DNA of 64,000 nt, taken from positions 19,466 to 83,465 of the forward strand of contig WYDT01000030.1 in the NCBI GenBank assembly GCA_013122435.1, read 5' to 3'. Below, one piece after another: positions 35,010 through 43,558 of the stretch. The stretch's first letter is position 1; each line of letters starts with the position of its first letter. The translations under genes and the position numbers were made by a program. Source of the stretch: Chloroflexi bacterium AL-N1. Lineage in GTDB: Bacteria > Chloroflexota > Chloroflexia > Chloroflexales > Roseiflexaceae. The notes under the pieces were generated by a model that did not search any database, was not told the origin of the DNA, and saw only the letters and a list, made by a program, of their open reading frames with translations.

Positions 35010-36152
35010 ATGCTTGCTATTGATATACAAAATGTCTCCAAGTCGTTCGATCAGTTTGCCGTTCTCACCGATTTTAACCTCTCGGTAACTACGGGGCAGG
35101 TTTATGGTCTGCTGGGGCCGAATGCCGCAGGAAAATCCACCCTCATGCACATGATGCTGGGTTTTCTCAGCCCAAATAAAGGCACCATACGGCTGCTGGG
35201 TTCCAACGACTTAGAGCAAGTACGGAGTCGTATCGGCTATCTCCCTGAACGTCTCCAATATCACTTGCGCTACACCGGACGAGAGTATTTACGTTACCTG
35301 GGCCAATTCAACGATATGCGAGGCTCACGACTGGTAGCCCGTATTGAGGATGAGTTACGTGCCGTCGATCTCCTGTCGGCGGCTGATCGATTGTTGAGCA
35401 CCTATTCCAAGGGCATGTTACAACGTCTGGGTATCGCACAGTCGCTTCTGACCGATCCGGAAATGCTCCTGATTGATGAACCAACCTCCGGTCTTGATCC
35501 CGCCGGACAGCGTGAACTGCTCGAACTCCTTGGACATCTCCGGAGTCGTGGACACACTATCTTTCTGGCAACACATTATCTTGATGAAATTGAATACCTC
35601 TGTGATCACGTTGGTATTTTGTTCGACGGTAAACTCGCCACAGAGGTAGATGTTGCAGCGTTGCGCGTCCCTGGCGGCAGTGTTACCTTGACCGTGGGAT
35701 CGATGACGCCAGAAATCATTCTGCGCCTGCAGCGGCTTTCGCCGGCCATTCGCTGTAACGGCTATGATATTGTCATACAGCCAAACACGACCATATTACA
35801 AGAACAGGTGTTGCGTACACTGCTTGATGAGCACATACCAATTATTGCGTTGGAGCCACAGAATCGCCCTCTCGAGGAGCTCTACATGCGGGTGGTGCGT
35901 CGGGAAACTCTCCATGCTGATAAGCTGCTATCTGAGCCTAAAACCAGATCCCTGCCAGATAGTGCAGCAGAACCAGTGTATACCACAGAGGTAGCGAAAG
36001 AAACGAAAGTTACTAGAGAGTTTGATACCACCCAAATTGCTACCACCACCCTACTGCCCGGACGCCCGAAAAGAGGTGAAACGCTCCTGCATGATCTGTT
36101 ACGCAAGGAAGAGCGAAATAACGACTCACGTCAAGACCAGGAACAGCCATAG
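35010..36152 (+). CDS. ABC transporter ATP-binding protein
   Basis: The 380-residue protein has a full nucleotide-binding domain: Walker A GPNAAGKST (about 38-46), the Q-loop, signature YSKGMLQR (an LSGGQ variant), Walker B MLLIDEPTSGLD and the switch His in ATHYLDE. After residue 215 comes a DUF4162-like tail, then about 75 residues of polar, low-complexity sequence (TTQIATTTLLPGRP). It is the CcmA-like ABC-2 export type, working with the permease at 36212. The start 35010 (MLAIDIQNVSKSF) is conserved; a frame open from 34557 overlaps the previous gene and is not used. Confidence 0.92.
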   Translation: MLAIDIQNVSKSFDQFAVLTDFNLSVTTGQVYGLLGPNAAGKSTLMHMMLGFLSPNKGTIRLLGSNDLEQVRSRIGYLPERLQYHLRYTGREYLRYLGQFNDMRGSRLVARIEDELRAVDLLSAADRLLSTYSKGMLQRLGIAQSLLTDPEMLLIDEPTSGLDPAGQRELLELLGHLRSRGHTIFLATHYLDEIEYLCDHVGILFDGKLATEVDVAALRVPGGSVTLTVGSMTPEIILRLQRLSPAIRCNGYDIVIQPNTTILQEQVLRTLLDEHIPIIALEPQNRPLEELYMRVVRRETLHADKLLSEPKTRSLPDSAAEPVYTTEVAKETKVTREFDTTQIATTTLLPGRPKRGETLLHDLLRKEERNNDSRQDQEQP

Positions 36153-36211
36153 CATTGTCGATCACCATAGTGTAGTTAGCTGTATTTGAAAGAGTAGAAT
36201 AAGTAGGCTTT

Positions 36212-36958
36212 ATGCGTATTCTCTATTTTGTGCTGTTTACATTAACGGAATATGTTCGGTCTGGCCGGATTCTCGTTGAGGTTATTGCGGCAGCAGCGGC
36301 GTTTTACATCTTTTTTTTCAGGTCTACTATGCAAGCCGACTATTTTTTCTCAACAGCAGGTGTTCTGGTGCTCCTTCTGACGTTTTACACCACGTCTGTG
36401 ATCATCGGTCTAGGTGATCGGCCACAGGGGTACATATTGCTGGTTCGTAAACTAGGTCGTAGTGGCTATTTGCTGGGATTGTATCTGGCGGCTTTTATTG
36501 TCGAGATGGGATTCTATGGTGTGCTGAGCCTTGTCGCTGCACTTCTCAACCCGGTTGCCGATCTTGATATACGCGGGTGGGTACTGGGGACCATTCCGCT
36601 GGCACTAAATGTTGCGCTGTTAGGTGCGCTGCTCATGCTACTGGCACCAATTGTGTTGACCGCAAGCTGGCGCCTGGTCGTGCTGGCTGTAGTTGCCTTG
36701 GCCTTCTCCGGAAATTTGATTGGTGGCCCAGTCCTCAATGTCCTTTGGGAACCTATTCGTGTTGCGCTTGACGTCTCGCGTACGGTTTTTAGTACACCAC
36801 TGTTGCCTGCATTTACAGGATTTAGTTTATCAGTCACTCGCGACTACAGCAATTTTAATATCGCAATTCCCTTTGCTCAACTTTCCCTCACCCTAAGTCT
36901 TGTCGCACTGTCGATCTATGCCTTCAGCAAACGCGACATCATCTTCAGTAGTAGTTAA
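36212..36958 (+). CDS. ABC-2 type permease
   Basis: The 248-residue protein has six predicted membrane helices, starting MRILYFVLFTLTEYVRSGRIL, a common opening of ABC-2 export permeases. It follows the ATPase gene by 59 bases. It has no large outer loop. The exported substrate is unknown. Confidence 0.82.
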   Translation: MRILYFVLFTLTEYVRSGRILVEVIAAAAAFYIFFFRSTMQADYFFSTAGVLVLLLTFYTTSVIIGLGDRPQGYILLVRKLGRSGYLLGLYLAAFIVEMGFYGVLSLVAALLNPVADLDIRGWVLGTIPLALNVALLGALLMLLAPIVLTASWRLVVLAVVALAFSGNLIGGPVLNVLWEPIRVALDVSRTVFSTPLLPAFTGFSLSVTRDYSNFNIAIPFAQLSLTLSLVALSIYAFSKRDIIFSSS

Positions 36959-37041
36959 ATCTCTTGTCCATATGCCTGCACGAGATGACCTCTATCGAAT
37001 AGGTGTTATAGCACTTGACCCGACAACAGTAGCTTAGTGTA

Positions 37042-37063
37042 CTAACATTGACGTGAATGTTAG
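37042..37063. promoter_or_regulatory. Operator-like palindrome before the MerR gene
   Basis: CTAACATT (37042-37049) and AATGTTAG (37056-37063) are perfect inverted repeats around GACGTG. The site contains TTGACGTGAATG, which looks like a -35 box embedded in an operator, as is usual for MerR regulators. It lies 15 bases before the MerR start and probably serves autoregulation. Confidence 0.6.
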
Positions 37064-37077
37064 ATTTGAGATGATTT

Positions 37078-37467
37078 ATGATTGAGACTATGCGGATTGG
37101 GAAACTGGCTGAACGCGTTGGTGTAACGCCACGCACCATTCGCTACTACGAACAAATCGATTTGTTTAGCCGCAGTGAACGTGTGGGGCGTGGTTTTCGT
37201 CATTACACGGAATATGAATTGGCGCGCCTGCAAAAAATTGATGCGTTGAAACAACTGGGCTTATCGCTTGATGAGATAAGGAGCGTCATAGATCTTTATT
37301 TTGAGGATGCAACGGGCATTAAAGGGAAACAAAAGGTTCTGACAATCCTGCAACGTCACTTGGATGAGACACAAGAGCGAATCGACGCGCTCGGTCAGTT
37401 TCGCCATGAACTTGCAACAAACATTGCCAGGGTCCAGCAATTGATTGAACACGCACACGCAGGCTAG
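37078..37467 (+). CDS. MerR family transcriptional regulator
   Basis: The 129-residue protein has the MerR winged helix (RIGKLAERVGVTPRTIRYYEQIDLF, then GRGFRHYTEYELARLQKIDALKQLG) followed by a long dimerisation coiled coil (about 75-125). There is no cysteine metal site or ligand domain, so the signal is unclear. The start may be 37078 or 37090 (MRIGKL). It lies between two ABC export systems and may control one of them. Confidence 0.92.
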   Translation: MIETMRIGKLAERVGVTPRTIRYYEQIDLFSRSERVGRGFRHYTEYELARLQKIDALKQLGLSLDEIRSVIDLYFEDATGIKGKQKVLTILQRHLDETQERIDALGQFRHELATNIARVQQLIEHAHAG

Positions 37468-37498
37468 TCTCTTTTTTTTTGTGCCAATTCTAACGTTT

Positions 37499-37927
37499 AT
37501 GTCAAAAAGAATTTCGTTGGTGGATATCATCAAGCAAATCACTACGATGATGTCATACCGCAAGTACAAGGAATTTTATCATATAACATCAATTGAAAGC
37601 GGCCCCCACATAACTCCATTCGGGACAGAATCGCATGCTATATCAACTCCCGCTGGATACGAGCAGATCGATGTGCGGTTGGCAACACAGAATGGTATAG
37701 CAGTTCGTATCACACGATATGATCGTACCGATGGCCATAATCGTGGACGAGGTGGTGAACATTTTACGACTGTCAGAGATGTACAAACAGACCAACTCAA
37801 AGGTGTAACATGGATGGAAGCATCATTCCCCAATATGCCGCTACCCAGTCGCGATGAGGCTCAATGTATAGCAGAAACATTGCTTGCAAGGGTCGCACCC
37901 GATCTTGTCGGAACACTCACCGTTTGA
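37499..37927 (+). CDS. Hypothetical protein
   Basis: The 142-residue protein has no membrane segment or known domain. Residues about 55-120 (QIDVRLATQNGIAVRITRYD, then EHFTTVRDV and KGVTWMEASFP) look like a compact beta-rich domain. ATG 37499 is a reasonable start, but MMSYRKY at about 37550 is also possible. The stop overlaps the start of the next gene (TGATG), so the two are translated together. Confidence 0.5.
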   Translation: MSKRISLVDIIKQITTMMSYRKYKEFYHITSIESGPHITPFGTESHAISTPAGYEQIDVRLATQNGIAVRITRYDRTDGHNRGRGGEHFTTVRDVQTDQLKGVTWMEASFPNMPLPSRDEAQCIAETLLARVAPDLVGTLTV

Positions 37928-38167
37928 TGGACGACCCACACGATGAAATGTTGACTGCCGCTGGTGAGGTCATCACAGTGACTGGTATGAAAGTGAAGTG
38001 CCGACAGCCATCGGGAACGTATGTCTGGGTGATTGTGGCATCAGATGAATGGGTGATGGACATTTGAGCGTGATATTGTGTGGAACTTCGATCTGAGCAT
38101 GCGGACAACTGAGCAATGGCTCCATGACTCGTGGCTTGCTACACAGGCACTTGAAACGACACCATAA
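37927..38167 (+). pseudogene. Small gene with a frameshift
   Basis: From the ATG at 37927 the frame encodes 46 residues ending SDEWVMDI and stops at 38064. One base later in phase, the sequence goes on as TFERDIVWNFDLSMRTTEQW...ATQALETTP up to a TAA at 38167. Joined, it would be a protein of about 79 residues with a sensible flow (SDEWV..TFERDIVW). A one-base insertion near 38053 would explain it. Either a young pseudogene or a sequence error. Confidence 0.55.
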
Positions 38168-38253
38168 AATCGATATTGATACGCAACTTGTGCGAGGTAG
38201 TGCTAGACTACCTTGTTTTGCATTATTCAGCGAAGGCATATCTTGGTATCGAT

Positions 38254-39717
38254 CTACCCGCCATACAATGCTGAAATAATGTGTGGGGTAATCAAACCTT
38301 CAATCAAACTACCAATCAAAAACCCTGGCAATAAGATGAATAACCATACTTTACAATATTGTGCGAAAGCCCATAACACGTTTTGTCCAACGGTAAACCC
38401 GGTTGGCGGTGACAGTAATGATGCCCCGATGCGAATCCCCATTGCTGCACCAAGAATGGCTATGGGCAGCTCAACAATACCGTGTGGTAGAACATAAGCT
38501 GTCAAAAACTGAAGCGGGCTATCAGCAGCAAAGCCAAACCAGCTACCACCACGCTGACTGAGCATACTGGCCACAAAACTAATCTGTGCAAATGCTACAG
38601 CAGGCACCAGGAAGGCAAATATGCCAAATACAAAGAGTGAGAGAATGTTTGAGAGCAGCGATACACGAATATTATTCCCAAAGATATAAAGCGAGAAGAA
38701 AAACCCTGGTTCGGGGGTAGTCCCAATATTTTCGAGGTAAAAACTAAGCACGGGGACATTATAATGTTGTCCGATATACCCACCTGCGACTACTCCGCTC
38801 ACAGCAGCGATAACCGCAACTAGGATGGGTATTCGGTATTCCCGAAGGAGATTAGGTATCTCATAGCGATAAAAGCGGTGTGGTGAGAAGGTCAATCCTT
38901 TGTACTGATCTGGTTGTGTACCGGCTGGTTGGTATTCGCGTAGAAAAGTCATAAAGGTCATTACAATATTGCGCCAACTTAGCTCCTCGTGTTCGCGTGA
39001 AAGGATCTCTTCACGATTGAATGACCCCATGCCGGTGCGGATGAGCGCAATGGCAACCACAATCAAGAATGGGACTATTAATTGTAATACATCCCATCCA
39101 CCACTGTTACCAAGCATCAAAATACCTTCAACCTGAACAAGTGCAGTGGTTGGAAGTAACACAAAACTTGCCAGTAGGTTCGCTGCACGAATACTCGTAG
39201 TGTGGCTAGAAATGATGACAGCTCCGGCGACCATCACAACCGCTTTAGTGGTAATGAGCAGCAGGATAATGGTTGCGTATCTAAAATTCAACCCCATCAT
39301 GAAAAGATCTGGTGCTGTTATCCGCAGTATAACCGTAAAAAAGCACATCCCCATAAAGGCTGAGAATAAGGGTGGAAACAATGAAGACAGAAGTTTGCCC
39401 AGATAGAGTTGTGCATCGGAGATTGGCATTGCCAGCAACGACTCGAGGCTGTTACGCTCACGTTCCCCCACAAAGGCCTCAAGCGCTGTAATGATGGAGA
39501 ATGATGTGGGGATAAAGCCGACCAGCATCATTACAAAGGGAACCAGTTTTGCGACTGTTCCCGCTGTATCAATAAAGTCTACGGCTATTTGTGTCCCAGC
39601 GATAAGCACGAGTGGCAAAATAAAGGTCAAAATAAACGTTGGTGTCAGAATACGCCAGTCGGTGATGGTCTCATTAAGTTCTCGTTGAGCAATGGTTCGA
39701 ACAGACGTCCAGTACAT
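38254..39717 (-). CDS. ABC-2 permease fused to a SpoIIM-like stage II sporulation M domain
   Basis: The 487-residue protein has two membrane blocks. Residues 1-230 are an ABC-2 permease (LTFILPLVLIAGTQIAV, then ERERNSLESLLAMPISDAQLYLGKLL, the typical cytosolic motif). Residues about 285-487 resemble SpoIIM, with EPGFFFSLYIFGNNIRVSLLSNILSLFVFG and YVLPHGIVELPIAILGAAMGIRIG. The two usually occur as separate proteins. I chose ATG 39717, which follows GTGAGGT, but a GTG at 39729 overlapping the ATPase stop is possible. It is the partner of the ATPase at 39726. Confidence 0.85.
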   Translation of the reverse strand: MYWTSVRTIAQRELNETITDWRILTPTFILTFILPLVLIAGTQIAVDFIDTAGTVAKLVPFVMMLVGFIPTSFSIITALEAFVGERERNSLESLLAMPISDAQLYLGKLLSSLFPPLFSAFMGMCFFTVILRITAPDLFMMGLNFRYATIILLLITTKAVVMVAGAVIISSHTTSIRAANLLASFVLLPTTALVQVEGILMLGNSGGWDVLQLIVPFLIVVAIALIRTGMGSFNREEILSREHEELSWRNIVMTFMTFLREYQPAGTQPDQYKGLTFSPHRFYRYEIPNLLREYRIPILVAVIAAVSGVVAGGYIGQHYNVPVLSFYLENIGTTPEPGFFFSLYIFGNNIRVSLLSNILSLFVFGIFAFLVPAVAFAQISFVASMLSQRGGSWFGFAADSPLQFLTAYVLPHGIVELPIAILGAAMGIRIGASLLSPPTGFTVGQNVLWAFAQYCKVWLFILLPGFLIGSLIEGLITPHIISALYGG

Positions 39718-39725
39718 ATAATACC

Positions 39726-40754
39726 TCACTCTTCTGGAGTTATCGTAGCAAGTGATGTTGTCGAGGATGTGTTGGGAATCATCATATCTGTGTGTGATGG
39801 TGAATGTATCTGGTCATCCCAGACGCCTCGTTCTGCCTCGTTTTCCACGATGGTACGTAGATAGATCTCTTCTAAACTACGGGACATCTGTGTCATGGAA
39901 ACTACTGGGAGATGCTTTGATGTCAGACGTGCCATCAGTTGTGGGTTGATATGTTGGGGTTCCGTACAGCGATATTGCACCCAATCAGCTCCGGTTGCCT
40001 CAATCTGCACCAGATCTTCAAATAATGGGGCTATCTTTCCAATGTCGGTGGCAAAACGCAGTTCCCAGATAGGATCGCCCAACAGTTGGCGTGTGAGTTG
40101 GTCAATGGTTCCCTGTGCGATGATGCGCCCACCACGCACGATCACAATACGATCTGCAAGCGTTTCTGCTTCGATCAGATTGTGTGTGGTAAGCAGAATG
40201 GTGCGATGTGCCTTGCGGAGTTCAGCAATGGCATCACGGACAGTACGGGCACTGTGTGGGTCCATTGCGGTAGTTGGTTCATCAAGATAGAGCACGGGCG
40301 GATCATGAATAAGCGCACGAATAAGCGCAACCTTTTGCTTCATGCCCTTTGAAAAGCTGTCAATTCGCTTACCTCGCGCATGCCATAAATCAAACCGTTT
40401 GAGTAACTGCTCACTACGTTGGAGACATGTCGCGTCATCAAGACCTTGTAAACTTCCAAAAAACCGGAGGTACTCAACGGGCCGCATGCGATGATAGAGG
40501 CCGGGGAACTCTGTCAAAAGGCCCACCACCTTGCGAACCTCACGTGCGTTTTCAACCACATCGAGCCCTGCAATACGTGCATACCCATGCGTTGGTTTGA
40601 GAATAGCGGCCAACATACGTACTGTGGTGGTTTTTCCGGCACCATTGGGACCCAATAGGGCGACAACTTCGCCATCATCAATGTTAAGAGAGATATCCTG
40701 GACAGCCTGAAATGAGCCAAAGATTTTTTGTAAATGAGATGCTTCGATCATTGA
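39726..40754 (-). CDS. ABC transporter ATP-binding protein (NatA/CcmA-like)
   Basis: The 342-residue protein has Walker A GPNGAGKTTTV (about 38-48), signature FSKGMKQKVALIRAL (about 135), Walker B VLYLDEPTTAMD and the switch His in TTHNLIEA. A C-terminal extension of about 110 residues may regulate ATPase activity, as in NatA-like exporters. AAAGGA precedes the ATG at 40754. It is directly followed by the permease-SpoIIM fusion gene, so they form one exporter. Confidence 0.93.
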   Translation of the reverse strand, partial: SMIEASHLQKIFGSFQAVQDISLNIDDGEVVALLGPNGAGKTTTVRMLAAILKPTHGYARIAGLDVVENAREVRKVVGLLTEFPGLYHRMRPVEYLRFFGSLQGLDDATCLQRSEQLLKRFDLWHARGKRIDSFSKGMKQKVALIRALIHDPPVLYLDEPTTAMDPHSARTVRDAIAELRKAHRTILLTTHNLIEAETLADRIVIVRGGRIIAQGTIDQLTRQLLGDPIWELRFATDIGKIAPLFEDLVQIEATGADWVQYRCTEPQHINPQLMARLTSKHLPVVSMTQMSRSLEEIYLRTIVENEAERGVWDDQIHSPSHTDMMIPNTSSTTSLATITPEE

Positions 40755-40880
40755 AAATATCCTTTCTCTGCACAAACTGAGTATAGCTATGTCTCTCCCT
40801 GATGAGCAAACATATCTGTATAGTCTGACGCTACATGTTGTTGTCATCTGAGTATCAGAAAAGAAACAAACAACTTATGC

Positions 40881-40886
40881 TATAAT
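40881..40886 (+). promoter_or_regulatory. Extended -10 promoter for the mre operon
   Basis: TATGCTATAAT contains a perfect TATAAT with a TGn extension, 86 bases before the GTG start of mreB. Confidence 0.55.
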
Positions 40887-40932
40887 CGAGGAACGCGATC
40901 ACACGCGTATATTTGCATGTTTTACCGCGTTG

Positions 40933-40948
40933 CACGTTCTAGAACGTG
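40933..40948. promoter_or_regulatory. 16-bp perfect palindrome in the mreB leader
   Basis: CACGTTCTAGAACGTG is fully self-complementary and lies between the promoter and the mreB start, about 47 bases downstream of the -10 box. That is a good place for an operator or an mRNA hairpin. Confidence 0.5.
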
Positions 40949-40971
40949 ACTTGCAGACTGAGAGAACAACC

Positions 40972-42051
40972 GTGGCGTTGAATCCGCTCAACTCATTATT
41001 CGGTGCATTTAGTCGGGATCTTGGTATTGATCTGGGAACGGCCAATACCCTTGTTCACGTACGAGGCAAAGGTATTGTTATCAGCGAGCCTTCTGTCGTT
41101 GCCATTGACAGTAAAACGAGGAACATACAAGCAGTTGGTGCTGAAGCAAAAGCAATGGTTGGCAAAACGCCTGCAAATATTATTGCTGTACGTCCGCTCA
41201 AAGATGGCGTTATTGCTGACTTTGATGCGGTCGAGAAGATGTTAAAGTACTTTATTGACAAAGCTCATGATCGTTCTCTGGGGATGGTCTCACCACGACC
41301 ACGTGTGGTTGTAGGTGTACCGTCCGGTGTAACGCAGGTAGAGATGCGCGCCGCACGCGATGCAGCACTTAACGCTAATGCTCGCGAGGCCTACGTGGTT
41401 GAGGAGCCTATGGCTGCTGCAATCGGTGCCGGCCTCCCAGTCGATGAGCCAATGGGATCGATGGTGGTTGATATTGGTGGTGGTACCACAGAAGTCGCTA
41501 TTATCTCGCTTGGTGGTATTGTTATCAATCATTCAATCCGCACCGCTGGCGATGAAATTGACGAATCGGTCATTCAATTTGCCCGGCGTGAATACAATCT
41601 CCTCATTGGCGAACGGATGGCTGAAAAAGCTAAGATCGTGGCCGGGAGCGCGTACCCATTGGAAGAAGAAATTAAAGTGGTGTTGCGTGGACGTGACCTG
41701 CTCACCGGCTTACCCAAAGCGGTAGAGGTGAGTAGTGTTGAGTTGCGTGAAGGTATTGCGAGTCCGGTGAACACCATTGTGGCTGAAGTACGTGCTGCTC
41801 TCGAAGAAACCCCACCTGAACTGGTTGCCGATATTATGGAATATGGCATCATGCTGGCCGGTGGTGGTGCTCAGTTACTCGGGCTTGATAGGCGTATTGC
41901 CTCTGAGACAAAAATGCCTGTGCATATTGCCGATGATCCGCTCTCTTGCGTAGCACGTGGTGCCGGGAAAATGGTTGAAGAGTTCGAGAATCCGGTGTAC
42001 CGTCGTATTTTGACGAATACCCAACAAACACGTCGTGTGCGCTACCAATAG
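40972..42051 (+). CDS. mreB: Rod-shape-determining actin-like protein MreB
   Basis: The 359-residue protein has the actin/Hsp70 ATPase motifs: phosphate 1 GIDLGTANTLV (about 17-27), phosphate 2 VVDIGGGTTEVAIIS (about 165-179) and the adenosine motif GIMLAGGGAQLLGLD (about 294). MreB forms membrane-bound filaments that steer cell-wall synthesis. It starts at GTG 40972 (VALNPLNSLFG) and is the first gene of mreBCD-mrdA. Confidence 0.96.
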   Translation: MALNPLNSLFGAFSRDLGIDLGTANTLVHVRGKGIVISEPSVVAIDSKTRNIQAVGAEAKAMVGKTPANIIAVRPLKDGVIADFDAVEKMLKYFIDKAHDRSLGMVSPRPRVVVGVPSGVTQVEMRAARDAALNANAREAYVVEEPMAAAIGAGLPVDEPMGSMVVDIGGGTTEVAIISLGGIVINHSIRTAGDEIDESVIQFARREYNLLIGERMAEKAKIVAGSAYPLEEEIKVVLRGRDLLTGLPKAVEVSSVELREGIASPVNTIVAEVRAALEETPPELVADIMEYGIMLAGGGAQLLGLDRRIASETKMPVHIADDPLSCVARGAGKMVEEFENPVYRRILTNTQQTRRVRYQ

Positions 42052-42102
42052 TTCTGTCTGGTTGATGTGTATCATCTACGCTTTTAGAATGTAGATCGAC
42101 CT

Positions 42103-42996
42103 ATGCGTGATACGGTACGTAACCGCTCAATAAAACTTTCACGAACATCACCCTATCGATCATTAACCGTGATTGTTGGTTTGATCGTTGTTGCTGTCCT
42201 ACTGATGTGGCTTGATCAAACAGATCGCCTTGGTCCAGTGCGTCATCAGGCGCACATGGTGGTTAATCCAATGCTTGGTGGTTTGCGCTATGTGGGGACG
42301 AGTATTAGTGATGGATTCTGGGGCATCGGTAATCTGGGGCAGTTACAACAAACCATCGAAGAACAAGAAGCCTATATCAGCTATCTTGAAACAGAACTCA
42401 TCAAAAATGAGGGAGCCAACGAAAGAATTAGACAACTTGAGCAGCAATTGGGTATTGCCGAGAAGCAGCCCTGGGAGTTGTTGGGTGCTTCTGTCATAGC
42501 ATATACACCCGATGCAGGCCGCCAGACTCTCCGGCTTTCGGTGGGCGAAGACGATGGTGTTAAACGAGGCATGGCTGTCATATCCAAAGATGGGGGTAGC
42601 CCTGAGACCTTAGTTGGCGTTGTTGAGAGTGTCACACCACGTGATGCCACCGTGCTTTTGATAACCGATTATAGTAGTTCAATTAGTGCTTCTGTAGATC
42701 ACGAGGGCACACGCTTCTCTGGTACGATTCAGGGCCAATGGCAACGTGGTTCGCGGCTACAACTTGAACAAGTTGATCGTAATGCTCATATGGTGCCAGG
42801 TGATAAAGTTGTGACAGCCGGTTTAACCGCAGAGTATGCTCCTGACCTGCCACATGCTTCTATTCCATCTGGTATCCCTATTGGTGAAATTGAGGAAGTA
42901 CGGGTTAATGGGCGTAGTAGAGTGGCAAATATTCGACCATATCTCGACCCCAATCAGGTACGCTACGCATGGATCATTCTCAGCCACGACGATTAG
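42103..42996 (+). CDS. mreC: Rod-shape-determining protein MreC
   Basis: The 297-residue protein has one N-terminal membrane helix (about 21-40, SLTVIVGLIVVAVLLMW), a coiled coil (about 85-125) and the two-beta-barrel MreC domain (YTPDAGRQTLRLSVGEDDGVKRGMAVIS split, VVTAGLTAEYAPDLPHASIPSGIPIG). It bridges MreB, MreD and PBP2 on the outer face of the membrane. It ends 28 bases inside mreD. Confidence 0.92.
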   Translation: MRDTVRNRSIKLSRTSPYRSLTVIVGLIVVAVLLMWLDQTDRLGPVRHQAHMVVNPMLGGLRYVGTSISDGFWGIGNLGQLQQTIEEQEAYISYLETELIKNEGANERIRQLEQQLGIAEKQPWELLGASVIAYTPDAGRQTLRLSVGEDDGVKRGMAVISKDGGSPETLVGVVESVTPRDATVLLITDYSSSISASVDHEGTRFSGTIQGQWQRGSRLQLEQVDRNAHMVPGDKVVTAGLTAEYAPDLPHASIPSGIPIGEIEEVRVNGRSRVANIRPYLDPNQVRYAWIILSHDD

Positions 42997-43517
42997 AAGA
43001 ACGTCTTGCACGTGAACTTGGTCTGGCACTGCTCCTACTTGGTGTCGCCTTAGTCCAGACGGCACTTTTGCCACGACCACTAGGGTTTACGCCCAACGTG
43101 CTCTTGATGCTGGTGCTCAGTCAGGCGTTAATTGCCGGTGCGGCGAATGCGGCACGCTGGGCCTTTTATGGGGGCATTAGTCTCGATCTGTGTGCTGGAA
43201 CATTGCTGGGTAGCCATTCGCTGCTCTTGCTTGCTGCGGTTCTGGTGGGAACGTTACCATTCGTTCGACTACGGCGAGATAATTGGTTTCTGCCACTGGG
43301 GAGTGCGCTTCTGGGTGCTCTGACGTATTATGTGCTCTTTCCCCTGGTAACAGGAGGTCTAGCTTTGTTGTCCAACCAAACATTGCTACAAACTCATATG
43401 CTTATTATTGTCCTGCCAGGAGTACTGATAGTGCTGATACCTGCTTTGCCTTTGTTTACTTTTATGCGCTGGCTGGAAAGTCGCCGTCGTGGTGAAGTGC
43501 CAGTGGATATATACTAA
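42969..43517 (+). CDS. mreD: Rod-shape-determining protein MreD
   Basis: The 182-residue protein has five to six membrane helices, with LGFTPNVLLMLVLSQALIAG and RWAFYGGISLDLCAGTLLGSHSLLLL (the 'G...D...G...G' pattern of MreD). It overlaps mreC by 28 bases, so translation is coupled. It is part of the elongation machinery. Confidence 0.85.
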   Translation: MDHSQPRRLEERLARELGLALLLLGVALVQTALLPRPLGFTPNVLLMLVLSQALIAGAANAARWAFYGGISLDLCAGTLLGSHSLLLLAAVLVGTLPFVRLRRDNWFLPLGSALLGALTYYVLFPLVTGGLALLSNQTLLQTHMLIIVLPGVLIVLIPALPLFTFMRWLESRRRGEVPVDIY

Positions 43518-43558
43518 GAACATTCGTCTGGTTGGTCTGATATCGATTGCAGAGTTTT

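Noticed and set aside
40933..40948. LexA box reading of the mreB palindrome
   Set aside because: It has GTTC-TA-GAAC order, the reverse of the GAAC-N4-GTTC box, and mreB is not an SOS gene.
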